Shown here piece by piece: positions 8,501-17,423 of a DNA stretch of 53,362 nt. The notes beneath the pieces were generated by a model. The model was not told the DNA's origin. It was given only the letters and a program-made list of their open reading frames with translations, and made no database searches. The position numbers and the translations under genes are program-made. This DNA is from Candidatus Saccharimonadota bacterium (lineage in GTDB: Bacteria > Patescibacteriota > Saccharimonadia > Saccharimonadales > Saccharimonadaceae): positions 1-53,362 of the forward strand of contig JAFYLZ010000003.1 of the NCBI GenBank assembly GCA_017556795.1, read 5' to 3'. Within the stretch, counting starts at the first letter, position 1; the number at the start of each line of letters is the position of its first letter.

Positions 8501-9934
8501 ATGAGCAAACTATTTAAACGTACCAAAATTTTGGCGACGATTGGACCGTCGACCAACTCAAAAGAAAAAATTGAAGAAATTATTATGGCCGGCGCCAACG
8601 GCTGCCGCCTCAACTGTTCGCACGGCTCTAACGAAGAGCGCGACCAGCAGATTAAATGGATCCGTGAAGCTGCCGAGAAAAAAGGTCGCTCCGTGGCAAT
8701 TTTGCAAGATTTGCAGGGTCCAAAAATCCGTCTTGGCATGCTAAAAGATAACCACTTGAATCTTTCAGCCGGTGACGAGCTTATTCTCGACTATGCCATC
8801 GAAGAGCACGACGGTTCTTTGAACGTTCCAGTCCAATATAACCTTGCCAAAAAAGTCCAAATTGGCGAGCCAATCTTCCTATTTGATGGTCACATCCGCA
8901 CGCACGTCATCGAAATCGTTTCCGACACTGCTATCAAGGTCTTAGTAGAGAACGACGGCTTCATCATGTCCAGAAAAGGCCTCAACTTGCCAGAGACCAA
9001 CTTCGACGGTGACATCCTTACCGAAAAAGATTTTGCCGATATCGAATATGGTGCTAAATGCGATTACGACTACGTTGCTCTATCTTTTGTCCAAACCGCG
9101 CATGATATCGAAAACTTGCGCCAACTTTTGCTCGCGCACGGTTCAACCGCTAAAATCATTGCCAAAATCGAAACCAAGCGCGCTATCGAAACCGACGAAT
9201 CTCTCGAAGAAATCGTCAAAGCTGCCGACGGTATCATGATCGCCCGCGGCGACATGGCCGTTGAAGCCGGTGCCGAAGTTGTGCCAATCATCCAGCGCAA
9301 ACTCATCGCGATGTGCCGTTCTTATTCAAAGATTTGTATCGTCGCAACCCAAATGATGAGCTCGATGGTGGACAGTCCAGAGCCAACCCGTGCTGAAGTT
9401 TCTGACGTTGCGAACGCCGTGATTCAAGGCGCCGACGCCGTGATGCTTTCAGATGAAACCGCCAATGGTGATTATCCACTTGAGACCGTCAAAGCCATGA
9501 AGAAAGTGATTCTTTATACACAAAACCACTCTCGCATCACCACGATTTCTCACGAACCGGTTGGCCAGTATCATAGCTACGATGCAATTTCCGACGCCGC
9601 CGCTCGCCTTGCCGAGAACATCGATGCCGACGTCATCATTTGCCAAACCGCCTCTGGCGCTACGCCGATTTCGATCGCCGCTCAGCGCCCGAACGTGCCA
9701 ATCATCACGGTCACGAGCGATCACCGCGTCGCCAACCAAATGGCTCTGATTTATGCCAACTCGGCCTTCGTCCGCCCGTATTCCGAAAACTACGGCCAAG
9801 CCCTCGCCGAGGAGCTCAAAGAGTCTGGCTACATCCAGCTCGCCACTGGCAAAAAAGACCTTACTGCCGTGATTGTTTCTGGTGGCAAGGACAAAATCGG
9901 TGGGACCGATACTATTAGAGTTCGCTATATTTAA
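8501..9934 (+). CDS. pyk: Pyruvate kinase
   Basis: Pyruvate kinase converts phosphoenolpyruvate and ADP to pyruvate and ATP, the last step of glycolysis. The 477-aa product has the N-terminal KILATIGPS start, the LQDLQGPKIRLG phosphate-binding motif, the B domain, the active-site stretch IIAKIETKRAIE, IARGDMAVE, and the signature ATQMMSSMVDSPEPTRAE followed by SDVANAVIQGADAVMLS. The C-terminal regulatory domain ends at about 477, with no extra PEP-utilising extension. It is followed by pgk after 9 nt, so they form an operon. Confidence 0.97.
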   Translation: MSKLFKRTKILATIGPSTNSKEKIEEIIMAGANGCRLNCSHGSNEERDQQIKWIREAAEKKGRSVAILQDLQGPKIRLGMLKDNHLNLSAGDELILDYAIEEHDGSLNVPVQYNLAKKVQIGEPIFLFDGHIRTHVIEIVSDTAIKVLVENDGFIMSRKGLNLPETNFDGDILTEKDFADIEYGAKCDYDYVALSFVQTAHDIENLRQLLLAHGSTAKIIAKIETKRAIETDESLEEIVKAADGIMIARGDMAVEAGAEVVPIIQRKLIAMCRSYSKICIVATQMMSSMVDSPEPTRAEVSDVANAVIQGADAVMLSDETANGDYPLETVKAMKKVILYTQNHSRITTISHEPVGQYHSYDAISDAAARLAENIDADVIICQTASGATPISIAAQRPNVPIITVTSDHRVANQMALIYANSAFVRPYSENYGQALAEELKESGYIQLATGKKDLTAVIVSGGKDKIGGTDTIRVRYI

Positions 9935-9943
9935 AGGAGTTTT

Positions 9944-10993
9944 ATGCGTCTTCAAACCATCCGCGATATCGATGTCAGAAACAAAGTCGTCTTGCTGCGC
10001 GCCGATTACAATGTGCCACTAGACGAGGAGCAGAACATCACTAGCGATTTGCGCATCGTCACGAGCTTGCCGACTTTGCAGTATTTGCTCGATAATGGCG
10101 CCAAGAAAATTGTCATCATTTCGCATCTTGGTCGCCCGGAAGGGGAAGACGAAAAACTTTCACTTCGCCCAGTCGCCGCGCGCCTCGCTCAGCTCTTGAA
10201 TGAAAAAGTCGGCTTTGCACCTCTGCCAAAAGCTCCGCTCACAAATCAGGAACGCGTAGTGCTACTTGAAAACCTCCGTTTCGATGCTGGCGAAGAGCAA
10301 AACTCGCCAGAATTCATCAAGAACATTATCGACCAGGTTGCACCAGATTTCTACGTGCAGGATGGCTTCGCCGTGATTCATCGCGCGCACGCCTCTACTG
10401 ACGCAGTCGCCAAATTCCTTCCAGTCTACGCTGGACTCTTGATCGAAAACGAAGTTGAAAAACTCTCAAAAGTTACCGAAAATCCAGAACATCCATTCGT
10501 GGTAATTATTGGCGGTTCTAAAATTGAGGACAAACAGCCGCTAATCGAAAAGTTCCTTGACACTGCCGACAAAATCATCGTGGGCGGCAAAATTGCCGCA
10601 GATGGTTACGAGGCCACAAGCGACAAAATCTACGTCGCCGAAGATTTTGATGAGGATCTCTCTGGTACCAAACTAGACATCGGCCCGCTTGCCACTGTTA
10701 AAATCGCTGAAATCTTAAAAGATGCCAAAACCGTGGTTTGGAACGGCCTGCTCGGCAAAGCCGAAGATCCAGCCTACGCAACTTCGTCCACCGTGGTTGC
10801 CGAAATTCTCGGCGAAACCGAGGGAATCAACGCCGTAATTTGTGGCGGCGACACTACGGGCTTCGTCACGGAACTCCTAACAGAACACGCCAACCTCAGC
10901 TATTCGCTAATTTCTACTGGTGGCGGCGCGGCGCTCGAATTCTTGCTCGGCCAGGATTTACCGGGTCTCAAAGCTATTAAAAAAGCTAACTAA
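9944..10993 (+). CDS. pgk: Phosphoglycerate kinase (short form)
   Basis: This enzyme transfers phosphate from 1,3-bisphosphoglycerate to ADP. Recognised motifs are VLLRADYNVPLD, ISHLGRPEG, LLENLRFDAGE, HRAHAST, GGSKIEDK, the nucleotide loop CGGDTTGF and the late STGGGAALEFL motif. At 349 aa it is about 45 residues shorter than common bacterial enzymes, with trimmed loops. The usual NDAFGTAHR stretch reads DGFAVIHR. A good Shine-Dalgarno AAAGGAG lies 6 nt upstream, and the gene is co-transcribed with pyk. Confidence 0.96.
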   Translation: MRLQTIRDIDVRNKVVLLRADYNVPLDEEQNITSDLRIVTSLPTLQYLLDNGAKKIVIISHLGRPEGEDEKLSLRPVAARLAQLLNEKVGFAPLPKAPLTNQERVVLLENLRFDAGEEQNSPEFIKNIIDQVAPDFYVQDGFAVIHRAHASTDAVAKFLPVYAGLLIENEVEKLSKVTENPEHPFVVIIGGSKIEDKQPLIEKFLDTADKIIVGGKIAADGYEATSDKIYVAEDFDEDLSGTKLDIGPLATVKIAEILKDAKTVVWNGLLGKAEDPAYATSSTVVAEILGETEGINAVICGGDTTGFVTELLTEHANLSYSLISTGGGAALEFLLGQDLPGLKAIKKAN

Positions 10994-11021
10994 AATTATT
11001 TACAAAATATTCGCCCCATGA

Positions 11022-11027
11022 TATAAT
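11022..11027 (+). promoter_or_regulatory. -10 box of the HTH-MurA gene
   Basis: TATAAT (in CATGATATAATTAG) is 7 nt before the ATG at 11035. There is no Shine-Dalgarno sequence, so a leaderless transcript is predicted. Confidence 0.7.
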
Positions 11028-11034
11028 TAGGGGT

Positions 11035-12585
11035 ATGAAAAAAGCCAAAAATTATCAGGAAGTTATTGGCGAGACCATCGAGCAGATGCGTCTTCAAAAA
11101 GGCTGGACGCAAGGCGACCTAGCCGAAGCCGTTGGCTCGTCACAGTCCGCCATTCACCGCATCGAAAAAGGCGGTCAGAATGTTTCTCTTGAAATGATTA
11201 AAAAGCTTTCCGACGCGCTCGGAACGCAAATTCTCTCTATAAATGACTCCGCGTCACAGGGTTTCCGCATTCGCGGCGGCAAGGAATTGTCCGGCGAAAT
11301 CACGATTAATACGTCCAAAAACGCGGCCGTCGGTTTGCTTTGTGCTGCACTTTTGAACCGCGGACGTACTGTTATTCATCGTATCGCACGCATCGAAGAA
11401 GTCTATCGTATTATTGAAGTTTTGGAATCAATTGGCATTAAATGTAACTGGCGCAACCGTCGCCGTGATCTAGAGATTATATCACCGCGTGAATTGAAAC
11501 TTGACGAAATGGATGTCGAGGCAGCTCGCCGCACTCGCTCAATTATTATGTTCCTTGGCCCACTTATGCACCGCTATAAGAACTTTAGCATCCCATATGC
11601 TGGTGGTTGTTCGCTCGGCGTACGCACCGTGGAACCACACCTTCAGGCTCTCGAATCTTTTGGCCTAGAAGTTGACGCTACCAAAAATAGTGGCTTCTAC
11701 GACGTTACCGTTAACCAGAAAAAACTCCGCAGCAACGAAGATCGCTACATTGTTCTTACCGAACGTGGCGACACAGTCACCGAAAACGTTTTGATGGCCG
11801 CCGCACTTTATCCAGGCAAAACCACTATTGTGGGCGCCTCATCTAACTACATGGTACAAGACGTCTGCTTCTTCCTCGAAAAACTCGGCGTTAAAATTAA
11901 CGGCATCGGCACCACCACTTTGACGATTCGTGGTTGCCGCCGCATCGATACCGACGTGGATTACTATCCTTCCGAGGATCCAATCGAGGCCATGTCATTT
12001 ATCGCCGCTGCACTTGTCACGCATTCCGAAATCACCGTGCTCCGCGCACCAATCGAATTCCTCGAAATCGAACTCGAAATTCTCAAGACCATGCATGCCA
12101 AGATCGAACGCTCGCCAGAATACTTGGCGTCAAACGGTCGTACGCGCTTGGTTGATTTATATATCAAAAAAGCTGACCTCGTTGCGCCAATTGATAAAAT
12201 TCACCCAATGCCATTCCCGGGCCTTAATATCGACAACCTGCCGTTCTTCTCGGTGATTGCCGCCGTGGCCGAAGGCCGTACCCTGATTCACGACTGGGTA
12301 TTTGAAAACCGCGCCGTTTATACTACGGAGCTTTCAAATCTCAACGCCAAAGTTGAGCTTCTCGATGCTCACCGCGTGTTCGTCGAAGGTCCAACCAACT
12401 GGCGCGCCGCCGAATTGGTGGCCCCACAGGCCCTCCGCCCATCCGTCGTGGTGCTCATTGGCATGCTCGCTGCGCCAGGCACCTCAATTCTGCGTAACGT
12501 CTACTCGATTCAACGTGGCTACCAAGACTTCCCAGATCGTTTGCGCCATCTCGGTGCCGACATCTCCCCACTCACGGGTATTTAA
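11035..12585 (+). CDS. HTH domain fused to UDP-GlcNAc 1-carboxyvinyltransferase (MurA-like)
   Basis: Residues about 8-65 form an XRE/Cro-type helix-turn-helix (QGDLAEAVGSSQSAIHRIEK). Residues about 75-516 form an EPSP-synthase/MurA fold. MurA transfers enolpyruvate from PEP to UDP-N-acetylglucosamine, the first committed step of peptidoglycan synthesis. Key positions are visible: the Lys-Asn pair in NTSKNAAVG (95-96) and the catalytic-loop cysteine Cys192 in PYAGGCSLGVRTVEPH. The DNA-binding domain on a cell-wall enzyme suggests self-regulation or moonlighting, which is inference. There is no frameshift between the halves. The start is fixed by the adjacent -10 box. Confidence 0.9.
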   Translation: MKKAKNYQEVIGETIEQMRLQKGWTQGDLAEAVGSSQSAIHRIEKGGQNVSLEMIKKLSDALGTQILSINDSASQGFRIRGGKELSGEITINTSKNAAVGLLCAALLNRGRTVIHRIARIEEVYRIIEVLESIGIKCNWRNRRRDLEIISPRELKLDEMDVEAARRTRSIIMFLGPLMHRYKNFSIPYAGGCSLGVRTVEPHLQALESFGLEVDATKNSGFYDVTVNQKKLRSNEDRYIVLTERGDTVTENVLMAAALYPGKTTIVGASSNYMVQDVCFFLEKLGVKINGIGTTTLTIRGCRRIDTDVDYYPSEDPIEAMSFIAAALVTHSEITVLRAPIEFLEIELEILKTMHAKIERSPEYLASNGRTRLVDLYIKKADLVAPIDKIHPMPFPGLNIDNLPFFSVIAAVAEGRTLIHDWVFENRAVYTTELSNLNAKVELLDAHRVFVEGPTNWRAAELVAPQALRPSVVVLIGMLAAPGTSILRNVYSIQRGYQDFPDRLRHLGADISPLTGI

Positions 12586-12611
12586 CTTGTGGAAAACTTG
12601 TGAAATAAAAG

Positions 12612-12637
12612 TGCAAATTTTATTTGCATTTTTATTT
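12612..12637 (+). terminator. AT-rich terminator-like hairpin
   Basis: TGCAAAT (12612-12618), loop TTT, then ATTTGCA (12622-12628), followed by TTTTTATTTT. It is 27 nt after the MurA-like gene. The stem is weak in GC but followed by a good T tract. Confidence 0.6.
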
Positions 12638-12686
12638 TGCTTATGTTATTATCAGATTACAAAAGGTCATATTAACAAAAATTAGT

Positions 12687-12716
12687 CATGCCAACATTTT
12701 TCTATGTTGAGCATGC
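12687..12716 (+). promoter_or_regulatory. Leader hairpin before the LRR surface protein
   Basis: CATGC and AACAT pair with ATGTT and GCATG around a TTTTCT loop, just upstream of the GGGAG ribosome binding site of the 12743 gene. A possible -10 (TTATTAT, about 12645-12651) lies further up. The hairpin may affect mRNA stability or translation; its role is unknown. Confidence 0.5.
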
Positions 12717-12742
12717 CTGAGACATAAATTGGGAGAATAAAC

Positions 12743-15700
12743 ATGTCTTTTAGGAATATAAAAAAGATGAAATATTTGGCACTTTTTGTTGCCGTTTTAG
12801 CAGTTGGGGCAATTAGCTCCGGTGATGCCAACGCCGCATCAACCTTCGACACCTATACCGATGGTGATGGTGTAGTGTGGGATAGGGAAACCACGGACGA
12901 TGGCGATATTTATATTGGCATTCAGTCAGTACCAAGCGGTGTTACTACGGTGACCGTACCTGCCATTGGCGATGTTGCCTCTGGTGAAGATACTTACTTC
13001 CTAGACGCTGTTTGTTCTCGTATTACAGACTGTAGCGGTGTGATCTCCGACACTGCTGCTGTGACCGTCCTCGATATGACCAACGCTTCTAAAATTCAAA
13101 TTCGTAATGTCTCCCAAATGTTTAACGCTAACCACGAAGTTGAATTGATCTTTGGTGAAAATGTAGTGATTGCTGACCCATCTTACATTGATTGGTCTGC
13201 ATACCACAACTGGGGTAACGCCTATGCCGGCGTCGACAATAATCCGTTTGGCAACTTGGGTGCCTTTGCGGGTATGCGAGTCAACCTCACGAATCTTGGC
13301 AACGTTAAATACATTGGTTGGAATGCCTTCAAGAATGCCACGCTTAACGCTGGCGATACAGATGTCATCATTAATAGCAACCAAACCGTTGGCGGTTACG
13401 TCTTTGCTGGCACAAACATCACGAGCCTTTCTTTTGACGCTGGCGAAATGGGCCAGGGCTTCGCAAAGGATTGTAGTAGTTTGACTAGCTTAACGATTGG
13501 CGACAATGTCACGAGGATCAATGGTTATGCATTTGCGAACGATGCCAACCTAGAACAAAACTTCAATACGAATAATATTACTGGTATTTATACCTATGCA
13601 TTTAGAAACTCCGGCATTACTGGTGTAACATTTGGTGACGCCATCACGACTATCGAGGCGTACGCCTTTAGCGGCACCGACCTTGGAGACGTAAGTTTTG
13701 CTAATACTAACGTAGAATACATTGAACCATTCGCCTTCAAAGATGCTGGCATAACTTCCTTGGATCTTGGCGATGTTATATGGATTGGCAACCAAGGTTT
13801 CGCCGATAACTTAATGACCGAAATTTATCTTCCAAAATCAATGCGTTTTGCAGTACCGGCGGACGGCGGTGGATACAAGAACGCGGTCTCGGTGTTCGAA
13901 CATGCTCCATTGAAAAAACTCACAATTGCTTGCGATTTGTCCGTCACGAGCATGCCGCAGGCTGGTAGAAACGAGGATAGCATTAGAAATGTCATAACCT
14001 TGAATGATGCCTCCACGTGGGATTCCATTGAAGAAATCGTAGTGCTTGCTCCATATGGTGAAAACGAAAGCCCGGCCGCAGATCACGACTACACGTCAGT
14101 TGGCACAGTGGACTCTGGTAGCAATATCCCGAACAGCATATTGAATAGCTCAAAAAACGTTATCCCAAGATCAATGTTTGCTGAGATCTCATGGACAACG
14201 AAGAAAGCAAAAAGGCTAATCCTTGACGACAGATTCGAGATTATTGGTACGCTCGCATTTAACAATCTTCATATTAGCGAGTTGCGCACAATAGATGCTG
14301 ATGGCAACATTAGCGAAGACATGCGCTTGCCTTCCAGTCTTAAGGCGTTAGGTTCTCATGCTTTTGTTTACTCTTTCGAATACAGGAGCGACATGAATCA
14401 GCCAGTAGTCGAGATTAGTTCTCTCCCAGAAACGCTAGAGTTCATTGGTAACTACGCCTTCCTGCGTAATGAAGAGTTAGTAATCGATTCATTCGACATT
14501 CCGAACCTGGAATACTTGGGGGGCTATGCGTTTTATGACACGAACGTAAAAAACATCACTTTGCATGCGGCCCCAAATACAGAAGACTCCCTGTTTAAAG
14601 GCAGCCTCATGGTTGAAAGCATCACCATTGACTACGATTTTTACGGCAACAGCCAAAGTGGTCTCGCCAATCTTATCTGCCCAAACAGCGTTAAAGATCA
14701 CTGTGATGTTAAGGCTGGCACTGGGCAGCTACACAATACTGGCACAAATCACCTTAGCAAAATTACCTTCACCGATAAAGCTACTACCGAGCCAAATGGC
14801 ACACCTTTCCAATTCCAAGGACTCTACGTTGACGAAGTGGATCTTAGCGCAACGCCGTGGAAAAGGTTTTATGGCACCCCAGCTATATTTATAGGCATGA
14901 AAGCTCAGACGCTCAAACTCCCACATGCTCTCGAGTCAATTGGTGCGTATATGTTCTGCGGTGTCGAAGTTACTAATCCGGTAGAACTCCCGAATACCCT
15001 GAAAGAAATCGGGGACGGCGCTTTTATGGCTAAATATCTAGCGGCTGGACCAACTTATCCAGATTTGGAGTTTAACGCTGGTATTAATATCACCTCACTC
15101 CCGGAATCTATCGAAAAAATTGGCAACGTCGCATTTTATGAAAACGAGCTACTCACTGCAGACGTGAATCTGCCAAACCTTACCGAACTTGGCTACTCCG
15201 CCTTCCAAGGCACCAACGTGCGCGATGTAACGCTTAATGACGGCATCACTAAACTTGGCTACAATGTCTTCTACGATACGCCAAGCCTCCGCAACGTTAC
15301 CATAGACATGGATATCTATGACGAAAACATAACTCGTATATATGATGGCTACGAAGGCTGCTATCAGCAAAGTGGTGAGGCATGTAGTGGCACTGCGGCC
15401 GAGCAGAAAGCACAGCACGACGCTAACTACTACGACTCCTTCGTCGCCACCTTCGGCACTCCAGACCATGAATATGGCACCATTACCTTTACGGAAAATG
15501 CCGGTGAGCCATGCGAAGGCCACTACAACTGCTCCAAGGATCGCGCATACTTCTACGGTCTTAAAGCAGACAAAGTAGATCTTTCTGCCACAAACTGGCA
15601 ATCCACTGGTGAATCTATGTTCCAAGAATCAGAGATTGGTGAACTCATCCTCCCATCCGACCTCAAGAACTTAAATGAGGACGTCTTCTATGAAGCAGAA

Positions 15701-17305
15701 CTTGGTGATGTTTCCATCCCAACCACTCTCGTAGCTATTCAGCCAGAAGCCTTCCAATGGGCTACTGCCAATATTGATGGTCTACCAGAAGGCCTTGGTT
15801 ACATTGGCCGATCCGCTTTCTATGGCACAGATGTCACGGATAACCTCGTTATTCCAAGCACCGTAGGCCAGATTGGCGCAGATGCCTTCAATGCCGGTGA
15901 TGAAGACGTGCACTACGATACTATCACCATCAAACCATCCTTCTCATCGAGCGGTAGTTCAAGTGGTAAACTCATCTTCCAGCTCTTCTGGGGTGCCGAT
16001 GTGGATAAAATGATTATTACCTCCATGAGTCTCCCAGCCTCTACCATAACCGTCCCAGAAGGCCAAGACAAACCAGAATTCTATGGCATGCCAATGGACG
16101 AAGTGGTTATTACGAATCTATATACGATTACCGAAAAAGCCTTCCAAGATTGTACTAATCTCCAGAAGGTTGATATGAGTAGCGATGCTAACCTCCGCGT
16201 CATCTATGACAAAGCCTTTGTGGGCGACAGCAAACTAGACACCATCATGTTCTCGCCAGCTCTCAAAGATGAGATCGTCATAATTGGCCAGTACGCCTTT
16301 GAAGGCACCGCCTTTAAGACCATGGGCGACAACACCAAACAATTCGACCTCACCGCAGCTAAGTTTAACGCTACAGACGGCTTCGCCTTCTCTAAGATGC
16401 CACTGCTTGAAACAGTTGATGTTCCAGCAACCTTTAGCAATCTCACGGTTCCAGAAGCTACCTTTGCTAATGATCCAGAACTAAGACTCGTTACCATCGA
16501 TTATCACCTAGACACTATCGATAACGCAGCCTTCTCTAACGATAACAAACTCGAGTCCATCTTTATTTGGGGCGATACAGAGATTCTAGATGAAAACCTT
16601 GCTGGCCGTGGTGGTGATGCAGTTGGCCCAGAATATGGCCCAACCATCCCAGAACCAACAGACATCTATGCCTACTCTACCTCCCGTGCAGAAGAATATG
16701 CAGCTCTCCCGGTTCGTGGTACCTTTGAAGGTGACTTCTACCCACTAGATGAGGTCCTCTACCTCACCTCCAACAAGCCAACCGTACTTCTCAACGATGA
16801 CGAAACCGATTTCGATAAATCCGACCTCGTCGTCTACGCAATGCGCCGTGATGGTATCATCCTCGAGTCCGACGAATGGTCCACCTACGATGGCAACGCC
16901 TATCCACGCAGCACCTCTTCCGTTGACTTCGAACACATGGCTGAGAAGATTCAAGAAGATCCAGTCTTTGGTTCTATCCACGATACTCCAGTTCCAATGA
17001 ACGAACTCGATGTCACTACTAACGTGAACTTCGAGAATATCGACTTCGCCCTCGTTCCAACCGAAGAGAATCCAAATGTGAAGAAGGTTACCCTCCTCTA
17101 CAACGATAAGTACACAGACAACCTAGCCGATACGGACATCCTTCCATACCAAGAAAAGGAAGATGACGACGAAGAGCCAGCTGTCCCGGATACTGGTGTC
17201 GCCAAAGCTATGGCCACCTTTACCAAGGCCGCTCTCCCAATCGTAGCGATTGTCTCCTTCTCGCTCCTCGGTGGCGTGATCGTCTTCAAGAAACGCAAAA
17301 ACTAA
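12743..17305 (+). CDS. Giant BspA-like leucine-rich-repeat surface protein with sortase-like tail
   Basis: The 1520-aa product starts with a signal peptide (KYLALFVAVLAVGAISSGDANA). It continues with many LRR_5/BspA-type repeats (pattern LP-x-L-x-x-IG-x-x-AF, for example SLPETLEFIGNYAFL, LPNTLKEIGDGAFM) to about residue 1320, then a more acidic region. It ends in VPDTG, a hydrophobic helix (LPIVAIVSFSLLGGVIVF) and KKRKN, the layout of an LPXTG cell-wall sorting signal. BspA-type LRR proteins of other bacteria mediate adhesion, so an adhesin for host cells or the host bacterium is plausible. The Shine-Dalgarno GGGAG precedes the ATG, and an intrinsic terminator follows. Confidence 0.93.
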   Translation: MSFRNIKKMKYLALFVAVLAVGAISSGDANAASTFDTYTDGDGVVWDRETTDDGDIYIGIQSVPSGVTTVTVPAIGDVASGEDTYFLDAVCSRITDCSGVISDTAAVTVLDMTNASKIQIRNVSQMFNANHEVELIFGENVVIADPSYIDWSAYHNWGNAYAGVDNNPFGNLGAFAGMRVNLTNLGNVKYIGWNAFKNATLNAGDTDVIINSNQTVGGYVFAGTNITSLSFDAGEMGQGFAKDCSSLTSLTIGDNVTRINGYAFANDANLEQNFNTNNITGIYTYAFRNSGITGVTFGDAITTIEAYAFSGTDLGDVSFANTNVEYIEPFAFKDAGITSLDLGDVIWIGNQGFADNLMTEIYLPKSMRFAVPADGGGYKNAVSVFEHAPLKKLTIACDLSVTSMPQAGRNEDSIRNVITLNDASTWDSIEEIVVLAPYGENESPAADHDYTSVGTVDSGSNIPNSILNSSKNVIPRSMFAEISWTTKKAKRLILDDRFEIIGTLAFNNLHISELRTIDADGNISEDMRLPSSLKALGSHAFVYSFEYRSDMNQPVVEISSLPETLEFIGNYAFLRNEELVIDSFDIPNLEYLGGYAFYDTNVKNITLHAAPNTEDSLFKGSLMVESITIDYDFYGNSQSGLANLICPNSVKDHCDVKAGTGQLHNTGTNHLSKITFTDKATTEPNGTPFQFQGLYVDEVDLSATPWKRFYGTPAIFIGMKAQTLKLPHALESIGAYMFCGVEVTNPVELPNTLKEIGDGAFMAKYLAAGPTYPDLEFNAGINITSLPESIEKIGNVAFYENELLTADVNLPNLTELGYSAFQGTNVRDVTLNDGITKLGYNVFYDTPSLRNVTIDMDIYDENITRIYDGYEGCYQQSGEACSGTAAEQKAQHDANYYDSFVATFGTPDHEYGTITFTENAGEPCEGHYNCSKDRAYFYGLKADKVDLSATNWQSTGESMFQESEIGELILPSDLKNLNEDVFYEAELGDVSIPTTLVAIQPEAFQWATANIDGLPEGLGYIGRSAFYGTDVTDNLVIPSTVGQIGADAFNAGDEDVHYDTITIKPSFSSSGSSSGKLIFQLFWGADVDKMIITSMSLPASTITVPEGQDKPEFYGMPMDEVVITNLYTITEKAFQDCTNLQKVDMSSDANLRVIYDKAFVGDSKLDTIMFSPALKDEIVIIGQYAFEGTAFKTMGDNTKQFDLTAAKFNATDGFAFSKMPLLETVDVPATFSNLTVPEATFANDPELRLVTIDYHLDTIDNAAFSNDNKLESIFIWGDTEILDENLAGRGGDAVGPEYGPTIPEPTDIYAYSTSRAEEYAALPVRGTFEGDFYPLDEVLYLTSNKPTVLLNDDETDFDKSDLVVYAMRRDGIILESDEWSTYDGNAYPRSTSSVDFEHMAEKIQEDPVFGSIHDTPVPMNELDVTTNVNFENIDFALVPTEENPNVKKVTLLYNDKYTDNLADTDILPYQEKEDDDEEPAVPDTGVAKAMATFTKAALPIVAIVSFSLLGGVIVFKKRKN

Positions 17306-17315
17306 ATGGAACTAA

Positions 17316-17346
17316 AAAATCCGCCTACTAGATAGGCGGATTTTTG
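17316..17346 (+). terminator. Intrinsic terminator after the LRR protein
   Basis: ATCCGCCTA (17319-17327), loop CTAGA, then TAGGCGGAT (17333-17341), with a T run. A perfect 9-bp stem. Confidence 0.93.
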
Positions 17347-17354
17347 TTCGGCGC

Positions 17355-17383
17355 TTGCCAAAAAGCCCAAACTGCGCTATAAT
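17355..17383 (+). promoter_or_regulatory. Promoter of the RNase J gene
   Basis: TTGCCA (17355-17360), a 17-nt spacer and TATAAT (17378-17383) form a good sigma70-type promoter. It gives a leader of about 35 nt containing the AAAGGAAA Shine-Dalgarno region. Confidence 0.8.
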
Positions 17384-17423
17384 AAAGACACTAATTTTTA
17401 CTTGAAATTAAAAAGGAAAACCT

